A DNA stretch of 64,000 nt from Bacteroidota bacterium (lineage in GTDB: Bacteria > Bacteroidota > Bacteroidia > 2-12-FULL-35-15). The translations under genes and the position numbers were made by a program. Shown piece by piece: positions 9,404 through 18,315 of this stretch (position 1 is the first letter of the stretch; each line of letters begins with the position of its first letter). The DNA is taken from the NCBI GenBank assembly GCA_947504725.1, contig CANNHN010000007.1:1-64000 (forward strand), given 5' to 3'. The notes beneath the pieces were generated by a model that was not told the DNA's origin, did no database searches, and saw only the letters and a list, made by a program, of their open reading frames with translations.

Positions 9404-10012
9404 TTATTTTGCTGCACCCCAGTTTTGGTTGATAGTTACACTATCGCTTATCTTTGGATCAGGCAGTTCTTCGGCTGAATGTGGAAGCTCTTGAAAGGAT
9501 TCTACCATCTTTAAAATATCCGGTTCTAGTTCTTCTTTATTTTGTCCGCGTGTCCAAACTAAAATTTGATAGAACTCATAAGGTGTTTCTATTAATCCTA
9601 ATTTATAATACACTTCTTTGTTTTCAATTTTTCCTGTTACTTCAGCAATTAATGCTTTGTGTCCGTTTATTTCCTGGCGACCAGGAATGCTTACTTTACC
9701 ATCTTTAATGTTATCTGCAAATCCTTGTGAAGCTATGTTGTTGAAATACGTATCTATGTCGTAATCCAAACTATAATTTTGCATGGTTTTCTTTTTCTCG
9801 TCAATCACCATTGCGTAAACATCTTTTTCTACATTTTGGTATTGCATTGATGCATCTTTATGCAAATCGGTGCAAGGTTGAAGATAATCGGGAATGCTCA
9901 TCGAATATCTATTATTTACTTTCACTTCAGTAAATACAGTTTCGTGCTTGCAAGATGCAAATGCAAGAGGAATAATAAATAGTAATATAATTCGATTAGC
10001 CATTTTGATCAT
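9404..10012 (-). CDS. Lipoprotein of unknown function
   Basis: About 200 residues. A lipoprotein signal peptide (MANRIILLFIIPLAFASC) puts the lipidated cysteine at residue 21 counting from the first Met. The mature part is a mixed alpha/beta sequence with the phrases YSMSIPDYL and NGHKALIAEVTG, which recall PsbP/DUF1795-like lipoproteins in which a short domain is followed by a conserved G-x-x-A strand; this resemblance is weak. The fourth residue is also Met (start at 10003) and gives a better spaced signal peptide. No operon partner is evident: the kinase gene ends 57 bp upstream on the same strand. Confidence 0.75.
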   Translation of the reverse strand: MIKMANRIILLFIIPLAFASCKHETVFTEVKVNNRYSMSIPDYLQPCTDLHKDASMQYQNVEKDVYAMVIDEKKKTMQNYSLDYDIDTYFNNIASQGFADNIKDGKVSIPGRQEINGHKALIAEVTGKIENKEVYYKLGLIETPYEFYQILVWTRGQNKEELEPDILKMVESFQELPHSAEELPDPKISDSVTINQNWGAAK

Positions 10013-10069
10013 TGTAAAAGCAAAGTACAGAAAAATAATTGTTAAATAAAAGCATTCTGAAAGATTGTT

Positions 10070-12937
10070 TTACGAAATCTTAAGAAGTTCTTTTTTAATG
10101 TCTTCAATGGTTTTAAGGGTAAGTAGGTTCACTTTTTCAAACAATTCAACCAATGCGGCTCTGCTACTTTCTATATTGGCCTCTTTTTCTATCTTTTCAA
10201 GCAATTGTCTTAACTCAAAAGCGCCTACCAGAGCAATCGGACTTTTCATTTTATGAGCTTGATTCCCTATTTCTGGCCAATTTCTACTATCAATATATTG
10301 ATTCAATTCGTCTAAATACTTTGGCATTTCTGTAATATAAGTTTCAAAAATTTCTTTTAAATATTCTTTATCTCCTTCCGCCCGATTATTTAATAATGTA
10401 AGGTCAATGGATTTCTCACTGATTTTTATTAATTCCTTTGGAACCAATTGAATGATTTTATTGAAAAGATCATTCGGATTAAATGGTTTTGAAATGTAAT
10501 CATTCATTCCGGCACTGATGCATTTTTCTTCTTCACCAATCAAAGCAGAGGCCGTCATCGCAACAATTGGAGTATTGCAAATTGGAGAAGGCAATTGTTC
10601 TCGTATAAATTTAGTTGCTTCCAATCCATCCATCTCCGGCATAGCGATATCCATCAAAATAAGATGAAATGTATTTGCTTTTATTTGTTCTATGGCCGAC
10701 TTTGCATCATCGGCAACGCTTACATTTATATTCCATTTTTTTAAAGTGAGTGCTGCTACCCGCTGATTCACACGATTGTCGTCAACAACCAATATATTTA
10801 TTTTTGAAAGATTAATATTCTGACGGAATGGATCCGAAAATTTCAACTCTTTTGTTTCTTTTACTTTCTTCTTTGTTTTTAAAAAGTCGAGTACAAAAAC
10901 AAATGTTGATCCTTCATTCACTTTACTGCTTACAGAAATAGTTCCACCTTGTTGCTCAATAATTTGTTTTGCAATGGTTAATCCTAAACCTGTTCCACCA
11001 TATTTTCTAGTGGTGGTAGCATTAACTTGAGTGAAACTTTCGAAAATTTTATCCAGTTTATTGTTTGGAATTCCAATTCCAGTATCCTGTACAGAAAATA
11101 ATAAACGCACCTTTTTACCATCGTCTTTCAAAAGTTTTGCGGTGATTTTTACTTCACCTACTTCTGTAAATTTTATTGCATTTCCTGCAAGGTTTAACAA
11201 TACTTGGTTTAAACGAACTGGATCTCCTAATAATGTTGCTGGAATTTTTTCATCAACACTAGAAATTAGATGTATGTTTTTTTCAGAAGAGCGATATTGT
11301 AAGGTAAAAACTAAATTTTTACATAAGTCGGAAAGACTAAATGGAATCATTTCAAAAGCCATTTTTCCTGCCTTGATTTTCGAAAGATCTAATAAGTCAT
11401 TAATAATAACGAGTAAATTATTAGACGATTCTTTTATTGCCAAAGCATATTCAAGTTGTTCGCTGCTAAGTTTACTGTCGAGTAACTGACTAGTCATGCC
11501 AATGATTCCGTTCATTGGTGTACGGATTTCGTGGCTGGTGTTTGCCAGAAATTGTTCTTGCATTTCTTTTGCTAACTCAGCTGCTTCTTTTGCTTTTAAG
11601 ATTTGTTCCTGAGCTTTGTGTTTTTCGCGGTAACGATAATAGATAATCACTAATAAAATTAAAACACCAATAATTACCAATATTAAAAAATTACGTTGTG
11701 TGGTTTGGGCTTTAATTTTTTCTTCTTGAATTTCTGTATTCTTTTTTAAGAGTTCAATCTCCTGATTTTGTCTCTCAAACTCAAATTCTGTTTGCAGCCG
11801 AGCAATATTGATAGCCGAGTTTTCATTTAAAATACTGTCTTTATATTCTGTATAAAGTTTATGATACTCCAACGATTTTTTCAAATCATTTTTAGAATCA
11901 TAAATTTTAGAGAGGATTTCATAGTTATCTCTTAGGTAAGAAATCAAACGTTGTTCTTTTGCAAGTTCAATGCTTTTGTTGATGTGAAATATTGCTTTTT
12001 CATAATTCTTTAAATCGTGGTAAATATTACCTAATAGACGATGTGTGTTTTGAACCCAGGTTTTATCGCCAGCGCTTTCATATTTGTGAAGTGCTTCTTC
12101 GTAAAAGTGAATGGCCTTAAAAGGGAGATTTAAGCGTTCGTAGGTTTCACCTATATTCAAGAAGTTTAGACCTTCTTGACGAGGGAGATTGCTCTCGCGT
12201 GACAATTTCAATCCTTTCATTGAGTTATCAAGCGAATAGAATAAGTGACTTTTATTTTTTGTTTTAGTTCCTAATAAGTTGTAGGAGTCGGCCATATTTG
12301 CATACGAATTAATGATTTTCTTTTTGTCATTAATTTTAACTGCAATTTGAAAAGCTTTGGAATAAATTTTAATGGCTTTAAAATAATAGTTTGTGTCATT
12401 CAGTTCGTTTCCGATATCCATATGACGATTTGCAATTCTGTTTAAGCTAGTAATACTTTTATCAAAATCTTTATTTTGAAAATATAAGTCGTACGATTTT
12501 TGATAACAGTCGATTGCTTTTTGATTGTTTTTTAAAGTAGTATAAATGTTTCCCATGTTCAGAAAGCATCTAGCCGTTGCACTTTTGTCAGCTGCTTTTT
12601 CAGCCAGTACAAGTGCATCACGCAAAGTAATTAATGCTGCAGAAAAATTGCCTCGATTATTCTCTAGTGTAGCAAGGGAATTCATCCCCTCAATTATTCC
12701 GTGCGGATAATTTATTTTTTTAGAAAAATCAATAGCTTGTTTGGCGTATTCATAAGCTTTCGGGGAATCAAAGTTGGTGTATTCAACCGACAGGTCAACC
12801 ATTGCATCGGCTTTTACTTTTTTATCGTTGGTTGTAGCAATTACTTTTTGAAGTGAATCAATAGAAGGATTCTCCTGCGCAGTTAATTGCGAAAGAGTTA
12901 TAAAAATGAAAAATAAATATGTAATGAAATACTTCAT
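10070..12937 (-). CDS. TPR-containing hybrid sensor histidine kinase with REC and Hpt domains
   Basis: Counting from the Met at 12937: signal peptide ending LTAQ; about seven tetratricopeptide repeats in the periplasm (roughly residues 30-370); a coiled coil; a transmembrane helix (about 416-437); HisKA with phospho-acceptor H469 (SHEIRTP); HATPase_c with NLAGNAIKF, DTGIGI and GTGLGL; a receiver domain with ILVVDDN and phospho-acceptor D763 (LILMDIAMPEMDG); and a C-terminal Hpt with H895 (AHKMKSP). This is a complete internal phosphorelay; no separate response regulator is adjacent, so the output partner is unknown. The frame is open to 12961, but the promoter at 12959-12992 lies there, so 12937 is the better start. 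All catalytic residues appear intact. Confidence 0.93.
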   Translation of the reverse strand: MKYFITYLFFIFITLSQLTAQENPSIDSLQKVIATTNDKKVKADAMVDLSVEYTNFDSPKAYEYAKQAIDFSKKINYPHGIIEGMNSLATLENNRGNFSAALITLRDALVLAEKAADKSATARCFLNMGNIYTTLKNNQKAIDCYQKSYDLYFQNKDFDKSITSLNRIANRHMDIGNELNDTNYYFKAIKIYSKAFQIAVKINDKKKIINSYANMADSYNLLGTKTKNKSHLFYSLDNSMKGLKLSRESNLPRQEGLNFLNIGETYERLNLPFKAIHFYEEALHKYESAGDKTWVQNTHRLLGNIYHDLKNYEKAIFHINKSIELAKEQRLISYLRDNYEILSKIYDSKNDLKKSLEYHKLYTEYKDSILNENSAINIARLQTEFEFERQNQEIELLKKNTEIQEEKIKAQTTQRNFLILVIIGVLILLVIIYYRYREKHKAQEQILKAKEAAELAKEMQEQFLANTSHEIRTPMNGIIGMTSQLLDSKLSSEQLEYALAIKESSNNLLVIINDLLDLSKIKAGKMAFEMIPFSLSDLCKNLVFTLQYRSSEKNIHLISSVDEKIPATLLGDPVRLNQVLLNLAGNAIKFTEVGEVKITAKLLKDDGKKVRLLFSVQDTGIGIPNNKLDKIFESFTQVNATTTRKYGGTGLGLTIAKQIIEQQGGTISVSSKVNEGSTFVFVLDFLKTKKKVKETKELKFSDPFRQNINLSKINILVVDDNRVNQRVAALTLKKWNINVSVADDAKSAIEQIKANTFHLILMDIAMPEMDGLEATKFIREQLPSPICNTPIVAMTASALIGEEEKCISAGMNDYISKPFNPNDLFNKIIQLVPKELIKISEKSIDLTLLNNRAEGDKEYLKEIFETYITEMPKYLDELNQYIDSRNWPEIGNQAHKMKSPIALVGAFELRQLLEKIEKEANIESSRAALVELFEKVNLLTLKTIEDIKKELLKIS

Positions 12938-12958
12938 TCTAAAATTGAAAATGGCGCA

Positions 12959-12992
12959 CAAAAGTAGTGATTTTAAGGGGAAAATGGCAAAA
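12959..12992 (-). promoter_or_regulatory. Promoter of the hybrid kinase gene
   Basis: On the minus strand TTTTG (12992-12988) and TACTTTTG (12966-12959) are 21 nt apart, a good fit to the Bacteroidota -33/-7 pair. Transcription would start near 12951, fixing 12937 as the start codon. The -33 box lies inside the T-tract of the hppD terminator. Confidence 0.6.
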
Positions 12993-13022
12993 AAAAGCCC
13001 AATCCGTATTAACGAACTGGGA
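12988..13022 (-). terminator. Terminator of the hmgA-hppD operon
   Basis: Imperfect stem (13013-13022 with 12997-13006, two mismatches), followed on the minus strand by a run of eight T. It lies 56 bp beyond the hppD stop codon. Confidence 0.65.
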
Positions 13023-13077
13023 CTTATTTGTTTGTATCTTTAAGCGTCTAGCACTTAAATTGTCTATTGCCTACTGC

Positions 13078-14238
13078 TTACAACGTTCCTCTCTTTGCTT
13101 GTTCTCTCTCAATTGATTCGAACAATGCTTTGAAGTTTCCTGCACCAAATCCTTTGGCACCCATACGTTGAATGATTTCGTAGAATAATGTCGGTCGATC
13201 TTCTACTGGTTTTGTGAAGATTTGCAATAAGTATCCATCTTCATCTGCATCTACAAGGATTGACAACTCCTGTAATTTAGAAATGTCTTCTTTCATGATG
13301 TCCATGTGAACACCAAGTCTATTTGGGATATCATCATAATAAGCTTGCGGAGGCGGAGGTAAAAATTCAACACCACGTGCTCTTAATTGTTCTACCGTTT
13401 TGATAATATCATCTGTTGCCAACGCTAAATGTTGAACTCCTGCACCTTCATAGAAATCAATGTATTCCTCAATCTGTGATTTTTTCTTTCCTTTTGCAGG
13501 TTCGTTGATTGGAAATTTAATTCTTCCGTTTCCGTTACTCATTACCTTACTCATCAATGCAGAATATTCTGTTGTGATCTGTTTGTCGTCAAACGATAGA
13601 AAGTTTACAAAGCCCATTACTTCTTCATACCATTTTACAGTAGCGTTCATTTCATTCCAGCCAACATTCCCAACCATGTGGTCAATAAATTTTAATCCTA
13701 CAGCTGCAGGATTGTAATTGCTTTCCCATTTTTTAAATCCAGGTAAAAATTCTCCTTTGTAATTTTTACGTTCCACAAACATGTGAACGGTTTCTCCGTA
13801 AGTATAAATTCCAGCACGAACTACTTCTCCATGTTCGTCTTTTTCAACAGTTGGTTCCATAAAAGATTTAGCACCACGCTTAGTAGTTTCTTCCCACGAT
13901 TTGCGAGCATCTTCTACCCAAAGTGCAATTACTTTTACTCCATCACCATGTTTTTTAACATGTTCACCAATTGCTGAATCGCTTGTTAATGCTGTTGTTA
14001 AAACCAAACGGATTTTATCTTGTTTCAATACATAAGAAGTACGATCTTTTAATCCTGTTTCTAATCCTGCATAAGCATAAGATTGAAAACCAAAAGCGGT
14101 TTTATAAAAGTGTGCAGATTGTTTTGCATTGCCCACATAAAATTCTACATAATCGGTTCCCAATAAAGGAAGGTAATCTTGTGCTCCTTCAAATATTTTT
14201 TCTAAACCGTACTCTACATTTTTTATTTCTTTACTCAT
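13078..14238 (-). CDS. hppD: 4-Hydroxyphenylpyruvate dioxygenase
   Basis: Non-heme Fe(II) enzyme that turns 4-hydroxyphenylpyruvate into homogentisate, the second step of tyrosine catabolism. It has the two vicinal-oxygen-chelate halves; iron ligands are H187 (IDHMVGNV), H270 (GVQHLAL) and E354 (PTLFYEIIQR). The C-terminal helix with GFGAGNFKALFESIE is the family hallmark. The 386-residue length is typical. It lies 74 bp behind hmgA on the same strand, so the two probably form one transcript ending at the terminator at 12988-13022. The product is the substrate of the neighbouring gene, which supports the call. The related hydroxymandelate synthase would lack this gene context. Confidence 0.96.
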   Translation of the reverse strand: MSKEIKNVEYGLEKIFEGAQDYLPLLGTDYVEFYVGNAKQSAHFYKTAFGFQSYAYAGLETGLKDRTSYVLKQDKIRLVLTTALTSDSAIGEHVKKHGDGVKVIALWVEDARKSWEETTKRGAKSFMEPTVEKDEHGEVVRAGIYTYGETVHMFVERKNYKGEFLPGFKKWESNYNPAAVGLKFIDHMVGNVGWNEMNATVKWYEEVMGFVNFLSFDDKQITTEYSALMSKVMSNGNGRIKFPINEPAKGKKKSQIEEYIDFYEGAGVQHLALATDDIIKTVEQLRARGVEFLPPPPQAYYDDIPNRLGVHMDIMKEDISKLQELSILVDADEDGYLLQIFTKPVEDRPTLFYEIIQRMGAKGFGAGNFKALFESIEREQAKRGTL

Positions 14239-14273
14239 TTTTTTATTTCTTTAAAAATTAATTTTTATTTTTT

Positions 14274-14314
14274 TAATCTGCACATCTGCATATCAATACA
14301 TCTGCACATTAGTT
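14274..14314. repeat. Short-word tract between hmgA and hppD
   Basis: Reiterates CTGCACAT, CTGCATAT and CAATACATCTGCACATTAG. It shares the 14-mer TAATCTGCACATCT with the tandem repeat at 33061-33105 and CTGCACATTAG with the tract at 44797. Confidence 0.65.
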
Positions 14315-15470
14315 ATTCTGTCCAACTCTTATAATACTTCCCATCATCAATTCCCATTGCTGCTTCCGTCACCATCAATGGTTTAAAAGTATCTACCATC
14401 ACAGCCAACTCTTGAGTCTCTTTATGACCGATACTTCTTTCATAAGCTCCAGGTGCTGGTCCGTGTGGAATGCCTTTTGGATGCAAAGTAATATGTCCTT
14501 GCTCAATATTATTTCTGCTCATAAAATCCCCATCCACATAATACAAAACTTCATCACTATCAATGTTGCTGTGATTGTATGGCGCAGGAATTGATTTTGG
14601 ATGGTAATCATATAAGCGCGGACAAAATGAACAAACTACAAAAGTAGATGTTTCAAAAGTTTGGTGAACAGGAGGCGGTTGGTGCACGCGACCAGTAATT
14701 GGCTCAAAGTTATGGATGCTAAACCCGTAAGGGAAATTGTATCCGTCCCAACCAATTACATCAAATGGATGTGTAGCGTAAACAACTTCGTGCATCATTC
14801 CTTCTTTTTTTATCTTGATTAAGAAGTCACCTTTTTCGTCAAATGTTTCCAACTCGTTAGGCAATTTAAAATCGCGTTCACAAAATGGAGAATGTTCTAA
14901 CAATTGTCCAGATTCATTTTTATAACGTTTTGGAGTATAAAAAGGAGAATGAGATTCTACATAAAAAATACGATTTTCGGTTGTGTCAAAATCAATTTGA
15001 TAAATCATACCACGCGGAATTATAAGATAATCGCCATATTCAAAGGAAATGTTACCCATCATTGTGCGCAATTTCCCTTTTCCTTTATGAATAAAAAGCA
15101 ATTCATCCGAATCGGCATTTTTATAAAAATAGGTGCGTAATGATTTTTGCGGAGCTGCTAAACCAATGATGCAATCGGAGTTAACAAGCATGTCTTTTCT
15201 GCTCTCTAAAAAATCTTCAGTTGGTTTTACTTCAAATCCTTTTAGCAAAAGTGCTTTGATATTTTTGTTGATAGCGATTTTTGGAGAAACATCGTACGAC
15301 TTCAAAATTTCTTTTACTTGAGTTGGACGATGAACTTCATAGAGCAATGATGAATGTCCGTGAAATCCTTCTGTTCCAAATAATTGTTCATAGTACAATC
15401 CGCCTTTCGGTTTCTCAAATTGTGTATGACGTTTTTGAGGGAATGATCCCAATTTATGATAGATAGGCAT
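14313..15470 (-). CDS. hmgA: Homogentisate 1,2-dioxygenase
   Basis: Cupin-fold Fe(II) ring-cleavage enzyme converting homogentisate to maleylacetoacetate. The 385-residue protein is the shorter bacterial form. The N-terminus MPIYHKLGSFPQKRH, the phrase GWDGYNFPYGFSIHNFEP and the metal-site region PYNHSNIDSDE...GIPHGP are characteristic. The iron site in known homologues uses His-Glu-His; here the acidic pair at DSDE leaves the exact carboxylate ligand to be settled by alignment. It is the first gene of an hmgA-hppD pair. Maleylacetoacetate isomerase and fumarylacetoacetase are not in the window. Confidence 0.95.
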   Translation of the reverse strand: MPIYHKLGSFPQKRHTQFEKPKGGLYYEQLFGTEGFHGHSSLLYEVHRPTQVKEILKSYDVSPKIAINKNIKALLLKGFEVKPTEDFLESRKDMLVNSDCIIGLAAPQKSLRTYFYKNADSDELLFIHKGKGKLRTMMGNISFEYGDYLIIPRGMIYQIDFDTTENRIFYVESHSPFYTPKRYKNESGQLLEHSPFCERDFKLPNELETFDEKGDFLIKIKKEGMMHEVVYATHPFDVIGWDGYNFPYGFSIHNFEPITGRVHQPPPVHQTFETSTFVVCSFCPRLYDYHPKSIPAPYNHSNIDSDEVLYYVDGDFMSRNNIEQGHITLHPKGIPHGPAPGAYERSIGHKETQELAVMVDTFKPLMVTEAAMGIDDGKYYKSWTE

Positions 15471-15481
15471 TTTAGAAATTA

Positions 15482-15512
15482 TAAATGGTGAATGATAAAT
15501 TATAAATGATGT
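15482..15512. repeat. Short-word tract upstream of hmgA
   Basis: Reiterates TAAATGGTG, TAAATTATAAATGATG and AATGATAAATT within 31 bp just upstream of the hmgA start. The remaining bases up to 15681 show no gene that I can recognise. Confidence 0.4.
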
Positions 15513-15681
15513 GTAGAATTACACAAGATTTTCTTCGAAAAGAATGGATTACTCAGGATTACGTTTTGTAATCTGTTTAATATCGATAATAAGTGCTTTG
15601 CCGATAGTATTCATAAAACAAATCTAATGAAAAAATAGGATATTTGGAAGGAAAAAAAAGTTATTTTTGTCAGGAATGAAT

Positions 15682-16128
15682 TTACTCTTCTGTATGCGGT
15701 AAATAGTGGTATTCCACCAGAGAATCGTCAGAAACTCGTTCTTGTAGCCATAACGATTTGTTTTTTAATCGTAATATTTTACAAGTTTTGGGTTTGATTG
15801 CTGTGTTATATGGAGTCATCAAAAGTTCCTCTTTGTCGTTTGCAAATTCCCATTTTCCTGTGTATTGAGGTGTTGCCCATATCCAGCTGGAGACTTCGGA
15901 GTATTCGAATTCGCCCGATTGAAAAATGACAAGTTTTTCTCTGGTAACAAGCGAACGGTATTCTTCTGTTTTGTCTTCCCCATTCAAAATATACGTATCT
16001 ACTTTCCAGATATTGGCAAGGCGAGCTTTTTTGCTCATCAGGCTAATAGCGGGACCATTCTCATATTTTTTGCAGGAAGCAATAGATATGCAAATGATAA
16101 GAAGCGATATTTTATAGAATAGTTTCAC
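15682..16128 (-). CDS. Lipocalin-like lipoprotein, function unknown
   Basis: A 148-residue protein with a lipoprotein signal peptide (MKLFYKISLLIICISIASC, lipidated cysteine at residue 19). The mature part reads like a small beta-barrel: IWKVDTYILNGEDKTE, LVIFQSGEFEYSE, YTGKWEFANDKEELLM, TCKILRLKNKSLWL. The pattern of W-K-V near the start, G-x-W-E-F in the middle and L-x-L-K-N-x-x-L-W-L near the end matches the lipocalin-like lipoproteins of Bacteroidota. No ligand can be inferred. It is divergent from the TatD gene, with 61 bp between the two starts. Confidence 0.8.
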   Translation of the reverse strand: MKLFYKISLLIICISIASCKKYENGPAISLMSKKARLANIWKVDTYILNGEDKTEEYRSLVTREKLVIFQSGEFEYSEVSSWIWATPQYTGKWEFANDKEELLMTPYNTAIKPKTCKILRLKNKSLWLQERVSDDSLVEYHYLPHTEE

Positions 16129-16189
16129 TCTTACAAAGATAAAGAAATATGTTGTCTTTAAACAGATTGAAAATGCTTAATTTTGGTCA

Positions 16190-16960
16190 ATGATTCTTAC
16201 AGATACACATACGCATTTATACTCAAAAGAGTTTGATTCGAATCGAAACGATTTAATTCAGCAAGCGATTGATTCGGGAATTACTCGTTTGTTTATGCCC
16301 AATGTGGATAGTGAATCTATTCCAGGAATGTTTCAGGTAGAAAAACAATTTCCCAATAATTGTTTTGCAATGATGGGTTTACATCCTTGCTCGGTAGGTG
16401 CTAAGTATCAGCAGGAATTGCAGGTGGTAGAGTATTGGCTGAACAAACGGAAATTTGTTGCCATTGGTGAAATCGGAATTGACTTGTATTGGGATAAAAC
16501 ATTTTTTGAACAACAGCAAGATGCTTTTAGAATGCAAATTCAATTAGCTAAAAAATACAATTTACCTTATGTGATTCATTCCAGAAATTCGTTTGACGAA
16601 GTTTTTGAAATTGTAAGTGAATTTAAAAACGACAATATAAAAGCGATATTTCATTGCTTTAGCGGAAACATTGAACAAGCCGAAAAGGTAATCGATTTGG
16701 GTAATTTTAAATTAGGAATAGGCGGAGTGGTAACATTCAAAAATTCGGGATTAGATAAAGTAGTAGAAGCAATTGATCTAAAACATTTGGTTTTAGAAAC
16801 AGATGCGCCTTATTTGGCACCAATACCGCATAGAGGAAAAACAAACAATCCTGAATATTTAATTCTGATAGCAAAAAAAATTGCTGAGATAAAAAATATT
16901 AGTTTAGAAGAAGTTGTGGAGGTAACAACACAAAATTCAAAAGACATTTTTGGTTGTTAG
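16190..16960 (+). CDS. TatD family metal-dependent hydrolase (DNase-like)
   Basis: A 256-residue TIM-barrel amidohydrolase-superfamily protein. Metal-binding features are DTHTHLY (H6, H8), GEIGIDLYWD (E at about residue 97), IHSRN, HCFSG and the terminal ETDAPYL aspartate. TatD proteins are 3'-5' exonucleases and some act as D-aminoacyl-tRNA deacylases; the exact substrate is not given by sequence. It may be co-transcribed with the asparaginase gene 98 bp downstream, although a GC-rich repeat lies between them. The start MILTDTHTH is fixed by the metal motif lying at the extreme N-terminus, as usual in the family. Confidence 0.93.
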   Translation: MILTDTHTHLYSKEFDSNRNDLIQQAIDSGITRLFMPNVDSESIPGMFQVEKQFPNNCFAMMGLHPCSVGAKYQQELQVVEYWLNKRKFVAIGEIGIDLYWDKTFFEQQQDAFRMQIQLAKKYNLPYVIHSRNSFDEVFEIVSEFKNDNIKAIFHCFSGNIEQAEKVIDLGNFKLGIGGVVTFKNSGLDKVVEAIDLKHLVLETDAPYLAPIPHRGKTNNPEYLILIAKKIAEIKNISLEEVVEVTTQNSKDIFGC

Positions 16961-16988
16961 GTATAATGTTAATTGTTAAGCAGAATCT

Positions 16989-17022
16989 ATTCCCCCCTTT
17001 GAAAATGGGGCAAGGGGGATTG
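16989..17022. repeat. C-tract/G-tract palindromic repeat, copy 1
   Basis: ATTCCCCCCTTTG and CAAGGGGGATT form the arms of a short hairpin between tatD and the asparaginase gene. A related element is at 27046-27102. Confidence 0.6.
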
Positions 17023-17058
17023 ATTTCGATGATTGTTTTATAGTCAATAATTTTATTC

Positions 17059-18105
17059 ATGAGCAAAAGTAAAGTATTATTAATCTACACAGGCGGAACC
17101 ATCGGCATGATGCAAGATGCTAAAACGGGTCAATTAAAACCATTCGATTTTAAACAATTAACCGATCAGATTCCGGAGTTAAATAAATTCGATGTGACTT
17201 TGTCGGCTATTTCATTTGCGAATCCTATTGATTCAAGTGATATGCAACCATCCGTTTGGATAGAGATTGCAAAAATGATTGAAAAAAATTATGAGAAGGT
17301 TGATGGATTTGTGGTGTTGCATGGAAGTGACACGATGTCGTTTACAGCATCAGCATTAAGTTTTATGTTGGAAAATTTGAATAAGCCTGTGATACTTACT
17401 GGTTCACAATTGCCAATTGGAATGATACGTACAGATGGGAAAGAAAATTTAATTACAGCGATTGAAATTGCTGCAGCAAAAGAAAAAGGAAAACCTGTTG
17501 TATCCGAAGTGTGTATTTATTTTGAATATCAATTGTATCGTGGTAATCGCACTCATAAATTTAATGCTGAACATTTTCAGGCATTTCAATCTGCAAATTA
17601 TCCAGTATTAGCAGAAGCTGGTGTGCATTTGAAATACAATTATAGTGCTTTAAAAAAAGGCAACCTGCCTGCCGGACAGGCAGGTGGAAAAAAATTAAAA
17701 GTTCATGCTTCGCTAGATTCGAATATTGCTATTCTGAAAATGTTTCCTGGCATTACACAAAATGTAGTGGAAGCTATTTTGAATGCAAAAAATGTAAAGG
17801 CAGTTATTTTAGAAACTTTCGGCTCCGGAAATGCCAGTACACAAAAATGGTTTATTGATGCGCTGAAAAAAGCAATCGATAAAGGAATCGTTATTTTAAA
17901 TGTGACTCAATGCAATGCTGGAAAAGTAGAGCAAGGGAAATATGCAACGAGTGCAGCATTCAAAAAGATTGGCGTGATTGGAAGTTCTGATATTACTTCG
18001 GAAGCTGCTGTTGCAAAATTAATGTTTGTGTTAGGAGCATCATCTAACAAAAAAGAAATCGAAAAATTATTAAAGAGTGATTTAAGGGGAGAAATGACAA
18101 TTTAA
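17059..18105 (+). CDS. ansA: Type I (cytoplasmic) L-asparaginase
   Basis: Converts asparagine to aspartate and ammonia. The two threonine motifs are present: YTGGTIGMM (nucleophile T14) and HGSDTMSFT (about residue 93). There is no signal peptide and the N-terminus MSKSKVLLIYTGGT matches the AnsA group. Length is 348 residues. Residues 202-209 (NLPAGQAG), together with flanking lysines, come from a 23-bp palindrome inserted in frame between LKK and KKLKVH; this lies in the linker between the two domains, a place likely to tolerate extra residues. Apart from this insertion nothing is abnormal. Confidence 0.93.
   Translation: MSKSKVLLIYTGGTIGMMQDAKTGQLKPFDFKQLTDQIPELNKFDVTLSAISFANPIDSSDMQPSVWIEIAKMIEKNYEKVDGFVVLHGSDTMSFTASALSFMLENLNKPVILTGSQLPIGMIRTDGKENLITAIEIAAAKEKGKPVVSEVCIYFEYQLYRGNRTHKFNAEHFQAFQSANYPVLAEAGVHLKYNYSALKKGNLPAGQAGGKKLKVHASLDSNIAILKMFPGITQNVVEAILNAKNVKAVILETFGSGNASTQKWFIDALKKAIDKGIVILNVTQCNAGKVEQGKYATSAAFKKIGVIGSSDITSEAAVAKLMFVLGASSNKKEIEKLLKSDLRGEMTI
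17663..17685. repeat. Palindrome inserted in frame within ansA
   Basis: ACCTGCCTG (17663-17671), a CCGGA spacer, and CAGGCAGGT (17677-17685). It is G/C-rich against an A/T-rich gene and is translated as part of NLPAGQAG. Known only as a repeat by its structure here; no second copy is in the window. Confidence 0.75.
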
Positions 18106-18111
18106 TTTTTA

Positions 18112-18315
18112 TCAAATGATTAATTGAGTTTTTGGTTTCATTAATATTTTTGAAATAGTCAGCAGCGAAATTAAAGGGATTAGCCAAATTACTTTACAGC
18201 CTAAGCGCTCAATAGCATTCGCAAATGTTCCGCAATCCCATGCATTTATTAATATTCCAACACAGAAGATAAATAAAACAATTTTGATCGGACTGGTAAA
18301 AAGATCTCGTCTGAT
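18112..18315 (-). pseudogene. Displaced C-terminal segment of the membrane protein gene
   Basis: Reading the minus strand one frame over gives a continuous hydrophobic stretch containing RRDLFTSPIKIVLF, CVGILINAWD, CGTFANAIERLG and VIWLIPLISLL, ending at a TGA (18112-18114). It is joined to the upstream frame by adding one base to the homopolymer at 18316-18322. The total would be about 445 residues. Confidence 0.8.

Noticed and set aside
11031-11489. 152-codon open frame opposite the histidine kinase
   Set aside because: Antisense to the intact HisKA/HATPase region; no motif or plausible start context.
13078-15470. Complete tyrosine catabolic cluster
   Set aside because: Only hmgA and hppD are present; the isomerase and fumarylacetoacetase genes are not in the window.
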